NCBI GenBank assembly: GCA_002419145.1
Contig: DIFN01000064.1
Span: 1 to 12,957 of the forward strand
DNA length: 12,957 nucleotides
Direction of reading: 5' to 3'
From: Mageeibacillus sp. UBA5747
Lineage (GTDB): Bacteria; Bacillota; Clostridia; Saccharofermentanales; UBA5734
Of this stretch, positions 1 through 7,531 are shown in pieces. The notes under the pieces are model-generated. The model worked only from the letters and a program-made list of their open reading frames with translations. It had not been told where the DNA came from and did not search any database. Made by a program: the position numbers and the translations under genes. Position 1 is the stretch's first letter. Every line of letters starts with the position of its first letter.

Positions 1-63
1 TTGCCGTGCGCACGCAAGGTCTGGTTTTCTTTTGCTCGGAAACGTGATTTAGCAAGACGGATC

Positions 64-1113
64 TTAGCCCTCCTTTCTCGGTTTCCCGTAGCTTTGGCGG
101 ACCGCCAGCTTGGATGGGACAACGACATTGATGACGATTTCCCGTCCAAGCAGACGGTCATGAAGGGTTCTCACGGATTGGCGGCCAATCTCTTCTGTAA
201 ACATGCGGACAGAGGAGAGTGGTGGATTCATGAAGGCAGCTGCTTCAATATCATCGAAACTGATGATCGAAACATCTTCCGGGACCCGGATGCCTGCTTC
301 GCGGAAAGCATGCACCACACCCATACTCAACGGATCACTGCCGATCAGAAACGATGTCGGCAATGGGCCCGTAGCCAGAGCCTCTTTGGCCATTCGTTGA
401 CCATCTGCTGCCGTCCAGTTACCAATATAGATGGCATTCGGATCATAGATGCCATATTCCTTTAACTTACGTTCATAGACCAGATGACGAATGTCCTGAC
501 ATAGAACGTTCTCGTGGGTAGCAATATTCTGGACAACTTCATTACCTCCGATATATCCGATCCGGCGATGGCCAAGCTCATAGAGAATTTCCACGCATGC
601 TTCTGTAGCATCTGCCAGATCAGATAGGACAGCGTCATAATCAGGATCATGTTTGAGCAGATTGTTAACGAAGACGATATTGTTGTTTTCGAAGTAGACT
701 TGGCGCAACGATTTGGGGTCTACGGATCCGACAACGATCAATCCATCGAGTCCTGTCAAATCAGCTGGAGTTAAAGCCCGGTTTAAGCGCAAAATCGTCT
801 TCAGCGCAATTCCCAAGGTGTTGCATTGCTTTTCGATCCCCAGACGGATCGAGAGGTAATAGGGGTCATTAACTTCGTCTTCCTGAGACGTCGTCAGCAG
901 CAAGCCAACGTTGAATGTTTGACCCTTGTTCGAAGCCTTCTCCTTGGCCTTCTTCGGCCTTATGGGTTGGTAGCCTAACTCAGCTGCTGCGGCGAAGATC
1001 TTCTTGCGCGTCTGTTCCGAAACAGAAAAAGTGGTATCGCCATTGAGAACACGTGAGACGGCTGCATCAGAAACTTGCGCGAGTTTAGCGACATCTCGAA
1101 TGCGAATCATCAT
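64..1113 (-). CDS. LacI/GalR-family transcriptional repressor
   Basis: This is a sugar- or metabolite-responsive DNA-binding repressor. An N-terminal LacI helix-turn-helix (residues about 5-25, IRDVAKLAQVSDAAVSRVLN) and hinge region (to about residue 60) precede a periplasmic-binding-protein-like sensor. Family landmarks in the sensor are ELGHRRIGYIGG, a GSDPLSMGVVHAFREAG segment, VPEDVSIISFDD, and LSSVRMFTEEIGR near the C-terminus. At 349 residues it has the normal family length and appears intact. Two Met codons are adjacent (1111-1113 and 1108-1110); a purine-rich GGGGGTGGG stretch lies directly upstream, so the second Met may be the real start. It is divergent from the AEC transporter, and palindromic operators lie before both genes, which suggests autoregulation plus control of the transporter. 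The effector cannot be deduced; a sugar or organic-acid signal is possible. Confidence 0.93.
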   Translation of the reverse strand: MMIRIRDVAKLAQVSDAAVSRVLNGDTTFSVSEQTRKKIFAAAAELGYQPIRPKKAKEKASNKGQTFNVGLLLTTSQEDEVNDPYYLSIRLGIEKQCNTLGIALKTILRLNRALTPADLTGLDGLIVVGSVDPKSLRQVYFENNNIVFVNNLLKHDPDYDAVLSDLADATEACVEILYELGHRRIGYIGGNEVVQNIATHENVLCQDIRHLVYERKLKEYGIYDPNAIYIGNWTAADGQRMAKEALATGPLPTSFLIGSDPLSMGVVHAFREAGIRVPEDVSIISFDDIEAAAFMNPPLSSVRMFTEEIGRQSVRTLHDRLLGREIVINVVVPSKLAVRQSYGKPRKEG

Positions 1114-1129
1114 CCCACCCCCAGTTGTT

Positions 1130-1145
1130 TTAGTAAATTTACTAA
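1130..1145. promoter_or_regulatory. LacI-family operator O1 (perfect 16-bp palindrome)
   Basis: TTAGTAAATTTACTAA is a perfect 16-bp inverted repeat. It lies 17 bp upstream of the first repressor start codon and just downstream of the repressor's predicted -10, so a bound repressor would block transcription of its own gene. Its 12-bp core recurs at 1329-1340. LacI-family operators are typically symmetric AT-rich sites of this size; assignment to the adjacent repressor is inference. Confidence 0.75.
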
Positions 1146-1157
1146 TAACTTAGCTAA

Positions 1158-1186
1158 ATTATATCAAGCCTTGACTGGCAAAACAA
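1158..1186 (-). promoter_or_regulatory. Predicted promoter of the LacI-family repressor gene
   Basis: Read on the minus strand, a perfect -10 TATAAT (1163-1158) lies 17 bp from a weak -35 TTGTTT (1186-1181). The predicted transcription start near 1151 places operator O1 at roughly +6 to +21. The -35 matches the consensus only in TTG. Confidence 0.5.
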
Positions 1187-1320
1187 GGCTTATTTTGACG
1201 AATTTAGGGCAATGTGTCTGTGCACTTCGTATAGTAAAATTGATTAAGCTTATAAACCACTCGTTAATTTAAAGATTTATTTAATTGTCCCTCTTACTCC
1301 CCAACCAAGCATCTATTGAT

Positions 1321-1326
1321 TATAAT
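1321..1326 (+). promoter_or_regulatory. Predicted -10 element of the AEC transporter promoter
   Basis: A perfect TATAAT directly abuts operator O2. No good -35 is seen at normal spacing; a TG lies two bases further upstream than in a canonical extended -10. The expected transcription start falls inside O2, leaving a leader of about 90 nt before the AEC start codon. Confidence 0.5.
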
Positions 1327-1342
1327 TTAGTAAATTTACTTT
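1327..1342. promoter_or_regulatory. LacI-family operator O2
   Basis: TTAGTAAATTTACTTT repeats the first 14 bases of O1 exactly, including the 12-bp palindromic core AGTAAATTTACT (1329-1340). It sits immediately after the TATAAT box, so a bound repressor would block initiation at the AEC transporter promoter. Two copies of one symmetric site flanking a divergent LacI-family gene make a specific regulatory site likely. Confidence 0.72.
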
Positions 1343-1423
1343 TCGGATCTGACAATTCCCTTGTCCAGACAAGTGGTAAAATAGAAGCGATTCGCCCATA
1401 CCTTTGTTTCAGGAGGCCTTCTC

Positions 1424-2377
1424 ATGACAGATCCACTCACCCTGTTTCTCCAGGTCCTGCCCATCATTCTGCTGATCAGCCTGGGCATGGTCTTGCGCCA
1501 GATCCATTTCCTCAAGCCTGAAACGGTCGACCAGCTCAAGCAGATGGTCCTGTCTATTGGCTTGCCAGCCCTGCTGTTCCAAACTTTTGCTACCACCACA
1601 CTAAATCAGAGTTATCTGGCCATTGTTGCCACGGTGTTTGTCACCTGCCTGGTCCTGCTCGGTGCCGCGATCGTGATTCTCCGCGCCCTAAAATTCGACA
1701 ATCCTTTTGCCCCGGCTCTGTTCACCGGCTTCGAAACCGGTATGATCGGCTATGCGCTTTACCTGGCCGTCTTTGGTCAGAGCGAGGTTTTCCGGCTGGC
1801 AATCGTCGACCTGGGCCAGGTCACCTTCGTCTTTTTCGTCCTGGTTACCTTCATCAGCCGCCAAAACGGCCAGCGTCCTGGCGGCTGGCAGCTCATTCGC
1901 TCTTTTCTGCTTTCGCCGGTCATCCTGGCGATTTTGCTTGGCATCCTGGCCAGCCTGACCGGACTCGGCACTCTGCTCGAGACCACACGGGGCGGCCAGA
2001 TGGTGGCGACGACTGTCCAGCTGCTGGGCAATCTGACCGTGCCTTTGATCACGTTGGCCATCGGCTTTGAACTGCAGTTGAACCGCGAGACCTTCAAAGC
2101 ACCTTTGCTGGCAGCGCTCGTCCGGATCCTGACCATGTTTGCCCTGGCCACTCTGATCAACAAATTTCTCATCAGAGATCTTTTACACCTCGAGCCCGCA
2201 TTCGAGACCGCCCTGATGACGCTCTTTCTCCTCCCGCCGCCTTTTGTCATCCCGATCCTGATGTCAGATAACAATTGGCCGCCGGAAACGCACGCCAAGC
2301 ACCGCCAGTTTGTGCTGAGCACCCTTTCAATCCATATCATCTTGTCGTTGATCGCATTCATTTTAGTGATTCATTGA
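1424..2377 (+). CDS. AEC-family transporter (auxin efflux carrier / malate permease type)
   Basis: This is an integral membrane carrier of the auxin efflux carrier family, whose bacterial members often move malate, malonate or other small organic acids. It has 317 residues, the usual family size of 300-320, made of about ten hydrophobic segments. The N-terminus (VLPIILLISLGMVLRQ, then FLKPETVDQLKQMVLSIGLP) has the family pattern of a first membrane segment, a short linker and an LP-containing second segment. The middle segment FTGFETGMIGYALYLAVFG and the C-terminal LPPPFVIPILM also fit. The start is supported by AGGAGG seven bases upstream. Operator O2 overlaps its promoter, so control by the adjacent LacI-family protein is likely. 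The PPi-PEPCK gene follows after 149 bp. Substrate is not determined; an organic acid tied to PEP-oxaloacetate metabolism is a guess from context. Confidence 0.88.
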   Translation: MTDPLTLFLQVLPIILLISLGMVLRQIHFLKPETVDQLKQMVLSIGLPALLFQTFATTTLNQSYLAIVATVFVTCLVLLGAAIVILRALKFDNPFAPALFTGFETGMIGYALYLAVFGQSEVFRLAIVDLGQVTFVFFVLVTFISRQNGQRPGGWQLIRSFLLSPVILAILLGILASLTGLGTLLETTRGGQMVATTVQLLGNLTVPLITLAIGFELQLNRETFKAPLLAALVRILTMFALATLINKFLIRDLLHLEPAFETALMTLFLLPPPFVIPILMSDNNWPPETHAKHRQFVLSTLSIHIILSLIAFILVIH

Positions 2378-2428
2378 GTCGAAACCGGCCCATTTTGCAA
2401 CACAATTGGCTGATGGGCAGAAATACGG

Positions 2429-2457
2429 TTTACGACCATCGCGGGGTGCGATACAGT
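2429..2457 (+). promoter_or_regulatory. Weak candidate promoter for the PPi-PEPCK gene
   Basis: TTTACG (2429-2434) and TACAGT (2452-2457) are separated by 17 bp, each matching the -35 and -10 consensus at four of six positions. There is no clear terminator between the AEC transporter and the PEPCK gene, so read-through from upstream is also possible. Confidence 0.3.
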
Positions 2458-2526
2458 AAAGTAACCCTGCCCGCGTTTTGTCTGACCTCGGCATGACGTG
2501 CCAGAATCACAAAAGAAGGATTTTTT

Positions 2527-5500
2527 ATGTTGACGATGAAAAAGAAAATCGGCATGGATTACAAGGATATCAATCCTGGTACGACACGCGAAGACCGGAT
2601 CAATTACATCAACTTCAAACTGGCTGCGATGGGTCTGCCGATTTACCGCGCCACAGGTAGCGACCCTTCAGATAACACCTATTACATCGACTTATTTGAG
2701 GACATCATCAAGGACTACAAAGAGAAAAACCGCAAGGTAGATCTTTCGGCATCGGGGATACATCGCCGGATCAACGATTTCTTCAACCACTATTTCCAGG
2801 GCAGCAGCACTGTGCCCCGGGTCATCGAAGACTCGCTGACGCTCGACCATTATGGCATGGCACGCGAACTGTCGCTGCCGGCAGACGGCAATACGTTCAG
2901 CAATGGCTATGTCAACAGCTACCGGATCATGCAGGGCATCCTGAACAATCCGAAAAGCGACCGCCGCACGACCGCAGGTTCTTTCCATGTCGTCGAAGGA
3001 CCGCTGGCAATCCCATCCGACAAAAAGTCTGTGCCGAAGGAAACCTTCGTCCGCCTGTACCAGGCCGCCATCCAGCCCCCGGACGAGCTGATGACCCTGC
3101 CCTTCACGGCCAATCAGATGCAAACAGCCAGGACCTTCGTCTCGCTTCTGACCAAACCGATCGTCTCACCTCGAGTACCAGGGGTCCTGCCGGAACGGAG
3201 CATGGAAGTCTTGTTCATGGCTCCCGGCAGTTTCGTTTCCAACCTCGATTTCATCGAGTCGATTTTCGGCAATTTCGGGGCACCGGGTAACCATCGCCAT
3301 GATTCCGGTCTCGATGTCGATGCCTGGTCCGGCCATTCCGGTTTCATCTTGCTGGCACCGCATCTGACCAAAATGCGCAAGATCGACCTCGGTCTGCCCC
3401 ATTTTGACGAGGCGACTGAACGCCAGCGCCGGGACGGCATGTGCTATCACGACGACACGGAGCTGTACAACGACGGCCAGCCGTTCAAACTGACCTGCCG
3501 CGACAAAAGCGGTGTAGCCGTCACCCTGATCGCCGACAACTATTACGGCTATTCGAAAAAAGAAATCAAGACCCAGATCAGTTTCGCCGCCAATCTCTAC
3601 GGCAATGTCGAAGAAGAGCATGCCGGTGGTACGATCGCCTACCAGTGCAAAAACCTCGGCTTCAACTACAACGCCGAGGAGGATGGCTCAGTCAAAGGCT
3701 ACTTCTTCGACGATATCATCGAGCAGTATGGCGATCTGATGGACTTGCAGGACAACCACTACGGGATCGACAAGCTCGACCAGCGGATCCTCTACCTGCC
3801 AGAAAACATCAAGGTCGACCTGTACAAGACCGAGATCAAATGGCAGTATAACGGCGCGACCTGCGTTCTGAAGCTGCTGCCCGACCATTTCTATGTCCTG
3901 CCCAATGGCGACCGGTTCCACATCGAACGCCACCCCGAGGCACCGATCTGGAAGCTGGTTGGCACCGAGGCCGAGGGCACCTTCTGCCACAAGCCCTGCA
4001 CGGTTTCTGGTGGCGGCAAGTCAGAAATCTCCAAGTCGATCAGCAACTCAATCATCTATGGGTCGTACTATGTCGATGATCTGAACAAAGCTTTCGATCA
4101 GGTGGAAGTCATCCTCAATTATGACTACAGCCACCGCTGGAAAGAAAATCCGAACCGCGACAAGCCGTCGCGCACCATTCTCTCCCTCGATCGCACCCTG
4201 GGCTCTGTCATCAAGCTGCTGACCCCGTCCACAGCCTACACCGATGCGTTTAATGCTTTCCTGGAAGCGATCCCCAACGATGTTAAATCCCTTATCTTCA
4301 TGATTAAGCGCTTTTACCAGAAATCGTGGGGCAACGACTGGCGCAAGCACTTCACCGTCGACTACATCGATGGCAAGCCGGGCCACGAACTCAAGTTTGA
4401 CAACCGCACCATTCGCTCTGGCTATCTGCGCGTCGGCTATGCTCCGGACGGCTCCTGGCGCATTTTCAAGCTGCGGGTCGACTTCATGCCCTGTGAAAAA
4501 ATCCACATGGAAGATGACATCACAGCGTCAGTTCTCGTGCCGAGCCGCCAGCTCAAGCACCTCAATTCCAATTACTCAAACGAAAGTGTCAAGTTCACAG
4601 CCAATTGTGAATATCGCTTCTTCCAGCGCCCCGATGATGCCGTGATCAAAGGCTATGACAAACAGGCTGAAGCGGACCTGTCCTCGGACAACCTGTTTGC
4701 GACCAACTATCAGCCGCTGACCAAGACCGATGTCGAAGCGATCAAAGAAGATGTGATGGGTTTTGTCGCCTACACCGAACCGGTCCAGAAGCACATCGAA
4801 GCCTTCCTCAAAAGCGACAGTGATTATTGCGTCGTGTCGTCCGAGCCGCGCCTGGTCGATGGCAAGCCAAGCAAAAACCCGCGCTATCTCGAACGCCGCT
4901 CCGATTTCACCGAACCGGTCACGATGTATCTGGCCGACATCAGCGAGCGCTTCAGCCGGCGGATCCCGAAAGACCAGCCAGTCTACCACCCAGTCAACGC
5001 CGTTCTGCCCGGCCGCCGCAACAACCCGCCCGGCAGGGAAAGAGGCAAAAAGATCCTGCCGCTGGCCGTCTATAACCCGATCCACTACCAGGAACTGCCC
5101 GAGCTCTTCATGGACTACATCAGCAGCCTCACCGGCAAGTCGCCCTCTACAACAGGCGCCGGATCCGAAGGTGCCCTGACCAAGGGGCCATTCAACATGC
5201 TGCTGCCGGTCTATGACCTCAACAGCGCCCTCCTGTCCTACATCCTCGGCGGCTACAACGCCTTCTCGACCCCAGCCGGCCATATCGGTGCCAACCTGCG
5301 CGTCGACCACGACATTTCGATCATGGTGCCGGAAATCTGGGCCCGCCTCAAAGAGTCCGACCGCAATCCAGCCCACCTGATCGCCGAAGGTTCCCTCGAA
5401 AAAGTCGAAGACTTCGAGTACAATGGCGTCCATGTCCCGGCCAGCCGCCTCGGCTACCGCATGACCGACGTCTTCTGCTACAAATACCTGGGCAAGCTCT

Positions 5501-6000
5501 TTGACGAGCCGCAGGCAATTTTCAGCGAAGATATCCTCAGGCCCGAGCTGCAGAGCATGCAAGACTTTGTTGATGGTGTCCTCAACATCGCCAATGGCCA
5601 TAAAAAAGCCGCTTTGGATTATTTTGAGGATAACAGTATCCAGGACGCCATCCCGCCGATCCGAGCCCTGCTCCACATCATGGCTTACGGCAGCTACGAA
5701 GGCCAGGCCCTGAATGACGCCGCCGTCCGCACCTTGTTCACGAAAGACTATGTCCTGAATAGCCCCTGGTACGCCCAGCGCCTGCGCAACAAGCAGCAAA
5801 TCGAAATCAACTTGATGACCAAAAAGATCGCCAACCTGGAGGATTTCATCGCCAATCCGGTCAATGCCTCCGTCATCAGCGAATTCCACTACGATTCACA
5901 ACTGCGCAAGGCACGCGAAGCCCTGGTCTATCTGCAGACAGCTGACTACCTCGCCAGCCTGGAAGGCTCCATCGGCGCGGAGGCGATTGCCCTGGGCTGA
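2527..6000 (+). CDS. PPi-dependent phosphoenolpyruvate carboxykinase (PPi-PEPCK, EC 4.1.1.38)
   Basis: This cytoplasmic enzyme interconverts oxaloacetate plus pyrophosphate with PEP, CO2 and phosphate (the former PEP carboxytransphosphorylase of propionibacteria). Its 1157 residues match the unusually long PPi-type family and are about twice the ATP- or GTP-type enzymes. Blocks I recognise from the Propionibacterium/Entamoeba family are DRRTTAGSFHV (about 145-154), DATERQRRDGMC (295-306), ADNYYGYSKKEIKTQIS (336-352), a P-loop-like HKPCTVSGGGKSEISKSI (488-505), RRNNPP (830-835) and TGKSPSTTGAGSEGALTKGP (869-888). AGAAGGA six bases upstream supports this start, and family members align close to it. 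The frame is intact and ends before a strong terminator. It follows the AEC transporter by 149 bp. Direction in vivo (PEP carboxylation for C4 acids, or gluconeogenesis) is not visible. Identification rests on recalled family sequences, not a search. Confidence 0.9.
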   Translation: MLTMKKKIGMDYKDINPGTTREDRINYINFKLAAMGLPIYRATGSDPSDNTYYIDLFEDIIKDYKEKNRKVDLSASGIHRRINDFFNHYFQGSSTVPRVIEDSLTLDHYGMARELSLPADGNTFSNGYVNSYRIMQGILNNPKSDRRTTAGSFHVVEGPLAIPSDKKSVPKETFVRLYQAAIQPPDELMTLPFTANQMQTARTFVSLLTKPIVSPRVPGVLPERSMEVLFMAPGSFVSNLDFIESIFGNFGAPGNHRHDSGLDVDAWSGHSGFILLAPHLTKMRKIDLGLPHFDEATERQRRDGMCYHDDTELYNDGQPFKLTCRDKSGVAVTLIADNYYGYSKKEIKTQISFAANLYGNVEEEHAGGTIAYQCKNLGFNYNAEEDGSVKGYFFDDIIEQYGDLMDLQDNHYGIDKLDQRILYLPENIKVDLYKTEIKWQYNGATCVLKLLPDHFYVLPNGDRFHIERHPEAPIWKLVGTEAEGTFCHKPCTVSGGGKSEISKSISNSIIYGSYYVDDLNKAFDQVEVILNYDYSHRWKENPNRDKPSRTILSLDRTLGSVIKLLTPSTAYTDAFNAFLEAIPNDVKSLIFMIKRFYQKSWGNDWRKHFTVDYIDGKPGHELKFDNRTIRSGYLRVGYAPDGSWRIFKLRVDFMPCEKIHMEDDITASVLVPSRQLKHLNSNYSNESVKFTANCEYRFFQRPDDAVIKGYDKQAEADLSSDNLFATNYQPLTKTDVEAIKEDVMGFVAYTEPVQKHIEAFLKSDSDYCVVSSEPRLVDGKPSKNPRYLERRSDFTEPVTMYLADISERFSRRIPKDQPVYHPVNAVLPGRRNNPPGRERGKKILPLAVYNPIHYQELPELFMDYISSLTGKSPSTTGAGSEGALTKGPFNMLLPVYDLNSALLSYILGGYNAFSTPAGHIGANLRVDHDISIMVPEIWARLKESDRNPAHLIAEGSLEKVEDFEYNGVHVPASRLGYRMTDVFCYKYLGKLFDEPQAIFSEDILRPELQSMQDFVDGVLNIANGHKKAALDYFEDNSIQDAIPPIRALLHIMAYGSYEGQALNDAAVRTLFTKDYVLNSPWYAQRLRNKQQIEINLMTKKIANLEDFIANPVNASVISEFHYDSQLRKAREALVYLQTADYLASLEGSIGAEAIALG

Positions 6001-6019
6001 GCCAAGCATTCACCGTCAG

Positions 6020-6061
6020 AAAAACCGGCATCGTCGCCTGACAGCACGATGCCGGTTTTTT
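6020..6061. terminator. Bidirectional intrinsic terminator between PPi-PEPCK and galM
   Basis: A perfect 15-bp inverted repeat (AAAAACCGGCATCGT at 6020-6034, complement at 6046-6060) encloses an 11-base loop. The arms end in A and T runs, so each strand's transcript has a GC stem followed by a U tract. It lies 20 bases after the PEPCK stop and 23 bases past the galM stop on the other strand, and so can end both convergent transcripts. Confidence 0.92.
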
Positions 6062-6083
6062 GCTGATCTGAAGCCCGAATCTC

Positions 6084-7139
6084 TTAGCTGAACTGGTATA
6101 CGGTGCGGTGGACAAACCGCTCGCCAGCCTTGTAAACCGGGCTGGGGAAATGCGGCTGGTGGATCGAATCCGGGAAAAACTGGGTTTCGAGGCATAGGCC
6201 GCAGTTGGCCGTATAAACAGCCCCGCCTTTGCCAGTGCCATCGAGGTAATTGCCGGTGTACAGCTGGATGCCGGGTGAGGTCGTCTGGACTGTCATGGTC
6301 CGACCGCTCACAGGGTCACGAACCACGGCACAGGTGCGCAGTTCAGTCACTCGCTGATCAGCCGCGAGGACGAAATTGTGGTCGTAGCCTTTGCCATAGC
6401 GCAGTTGCACATCGTCAGCCTGGATGTCCTGTCCGACCGGCTTGGCCGCGCGGAAATCGAACGCTGTGCGGGTGACATCCTGCAGGCGGCCATCCGGCAG
6501 CAGTTTTTCGTTGACTGGTGTATAGGCGTCCGCCATCAGCTGCAGCTCATGGGCCAGGACTGTGCCGCTGTTGTGACCCGTGATGTTAAAATACGAATGG
6601 TTGGTCAGGTTGATGATCGTATCCTGGTCTGCCACGGCATCGTAGGCGATGTCGACACCCTGATCGGCTGTCAGTGTGAAGGTTACGGAGCAGTCAAGAT
6701 TGCCCGGGTAACCGGACTCGCCATCCGGACTGTGGTAAAAAAAACGCACGGCCGGTTCATCGCCGTCGCTGAGAATTTCATAGGACCAGACCTTGGCCTG
6801 GAACGTGTCCGGCAGGCTGTGCAGGTTGTTCGTGCCATCGTTGGCAAACAGTTCGTAGTGTTTGCCATTGAGGTCAAAGGACGGGCCGCCGATCCGGTTG
6901 GCATTCCGCCCGACCGTCGAGCCGTGGAACGGGTTGTCCGGGCTTTCGTATCCGGCCAGCGTATCATAGCCGAGGACCACATCGACTTTTTGGCCGTCCG
7001 CGCCCGGGACATACAGGGCCTGGATCGCCGCGCCGTACGTGATCAGATGACAGCTAAGGCCGCGTGCATGGGTCAGGATCAGCTTGTCGACTGCAATGCC
7101 AGATTTGGTTTTCCCGAAAGATTCGATAGCGATGCTCAT
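6084..7139 (-). CDS. galM: Aldose 1-epimerase (galactose mutarotase)
   Basis: Interconverts alpha and beta anomers of aldoses such as galactose, glucose or arabinose, feeding the anomer used by downstream enzymes. The 351-residue protein carries all family landmarks: VGRNANRI (76-83, substrate Arg78), NNLHS (104-108, His107), NLTNHSYFN (177-185, catalytic acid His181), GYDHN (251-255, Asp253) and LETQFFPDS (317-325, catalytic base Glu318). The frame is open to an ATG at 7181, but the start at 7139 is preferred because GGAGA lies a few bases upstream and the protein then begins with the usual family N-terminus (SIAIESFG). It is the last gene of the arabinose block, separated from araD by a broken nucleotidyltransferase gene. 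No signal peptide is visible, so it should be cytoplasmic. Its place here suggests a role with L-arabinose as much as galactose. Confidence 0.95.
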   Translation of the reverse strand: MSIAIESFGKTKSGIAVDKLILTHARGLSCHLITYGAAIQALYVPGADGQKVDVVLGYDTLAGYESPDNPFHGSTVGRNANRIGGPSFDLNGKHYELFANDGTNNLHSLPDTFQAKVWSYEILSDGDEPAVRFFYHSPDGESGYPGNLDCSVTFTLTADQGVDIAYDAVADQDTIINLTNHSYFNITGHNSGTVLAHELQLMADAYTPVNEKLLPDGRLQDVTRTAFDFRAAKPVGQDIQADDVQLRYGKGYDHNFVLAADQRVTELRTCAVVRDPVSGRTMTVQTTSPGIQLYTGNYLDGTGKGGAVYTANCGLCLETQFFPDSIHQPHFPSPVYKAGERFVHRTVYQFS

Positions 7140-7234
7140 GATTTTCTCCAAAATTTGAAATGATTGATTGTTTTCAGTCATGACTTGCTCTTGGTCCCTG
7201 ATTAACAGAATGATGTCTCTTCAGGCAATTGATT

Positions 7235-7469
7235 TCATGATGAGCGGATCTCAACGATCTCATCGAGCACAACGATCTCATCGAGCACCCGGAAAAAATC
7301 CAGCCCAATCAATTAGCCATCGGATTGCCATCGGAGTCAATGACAATGTCAATATCACTCAAATCATTCGACAGACCCTTGGCACAGGAGCCAAACAAAA
7401 CTGCTTTTACGATCGGTTCTTTAGCAAAGATGGGCTGCAAAGATTTTTTATGGTCTCTCCTGTATCCAT
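7235..7469 (-). pseudogene. Degraded MNT-type nucleotidyltransferase gene (frameshifted, internal duplication)
   Basis: This is a remnant of a minimal nucleotidyltransferase, a family often paired with HEPN proteins as a toxin-antitoxin or found alone. From the ATG at 7469 the frame reads MDTGETIKNL, then shifts by one base near 7439-7442 (a missing T would restore NLLQPIFAKEP). The second frame gives VKAVLFGSCAKG and LSDIDIVIDSDGN (about 7321-7410), the G-S...DxD nucleotidyltransferase signature, and stops at 7309-7311. A third frame continues with LDFFRVLDEIV, as in family members, and then repeats VLDEIV because of an exact 18-bp tandem duplication. It ends at TGA 7235-7237. An extended -10 (TGGTATAAT, minus strand near 7520-7528) lies upstream. 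No HEPN partner is visible. Confidence 0.8.
7253..7288 (-). repeat. Exact 18-bp tandem duplication inside the nucleotidyltransferase remnant
   Basis: AACGATCTCATCGAGCAC (plus strand) occurs twice head to tail at 7253-7270 and 7271-7288 with no mismatch. On the minus strand it encodes VLDEIV in duplicate and keeps the reading frame. Perfect identity indicates a recent duplication. Confidence 0.95.
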
Positions 7470-7531
7470 ATTTTACCGCCTGGCTGGTCTTAAGCTGTGA
7501 TTCAAAAGCCCTTGGCTTGATTATACCATCA

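Larger units (their letters stand above)
1114..1423. other. Divergent control region between the LacI-family repressor and the AEC transporter
   Basis: This is a 310-base AT-rich gap without a gene. It holds two copies of one palindromic operator, a -10 box on each strand, and the AEC transporter ribosome-binding site (AGGAGG at 1411-1416). The two operator centres are about 197 bp apart, near 19 helical turns, so looping by a tetrameric LacI-type protein is geometrically possible. No convincing RNA hairpin or small ORF was seen in it. Confidence 0.75.

Noticed and set aside
1..63. Possible gene fragment at the left edge
   Set aside because: Sixty-three bases past the repressor stop show no recognisable protein or terminator; too short to call.
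4576..5889. 437-codon open frame on the minus strand opposite the PPi-PEPCK gene
   Set aside because: It is a mirror frame of a conserved coding gene, with a low-complexity V/D/G/A-rich composition typical of antisense shadows and no domain.
6378..7163. 261-codon open frame on the plus strand opposite galM
   Set aside because: It is antisense to intact galM with all catalytic residues; the composition and lack of any motif mark it as a shadow frame.
7140..7181. Upstream ATG at 7181 as the galM start, adding 14 residues
   Set aside because: There is no good ribosome-binding site, and the added residues do not fit the family N-terminus; the ATG at 7139 has GGAGA at proper spacing.
7253..7288. 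Possible start of a CRISPR or iteron-like array
   Set aside because: There are only two directly adjacent 18-bp units without spacers, and they lie in frame in a decayed coding sequence; a simple tandem duplication explains them.
7504..7518. Short hairpin after araD as a terminator
   Set aside because: The stem is only about five pairs (AAGCC/GGCTT) with a short, interrupted T run, too weak to call.
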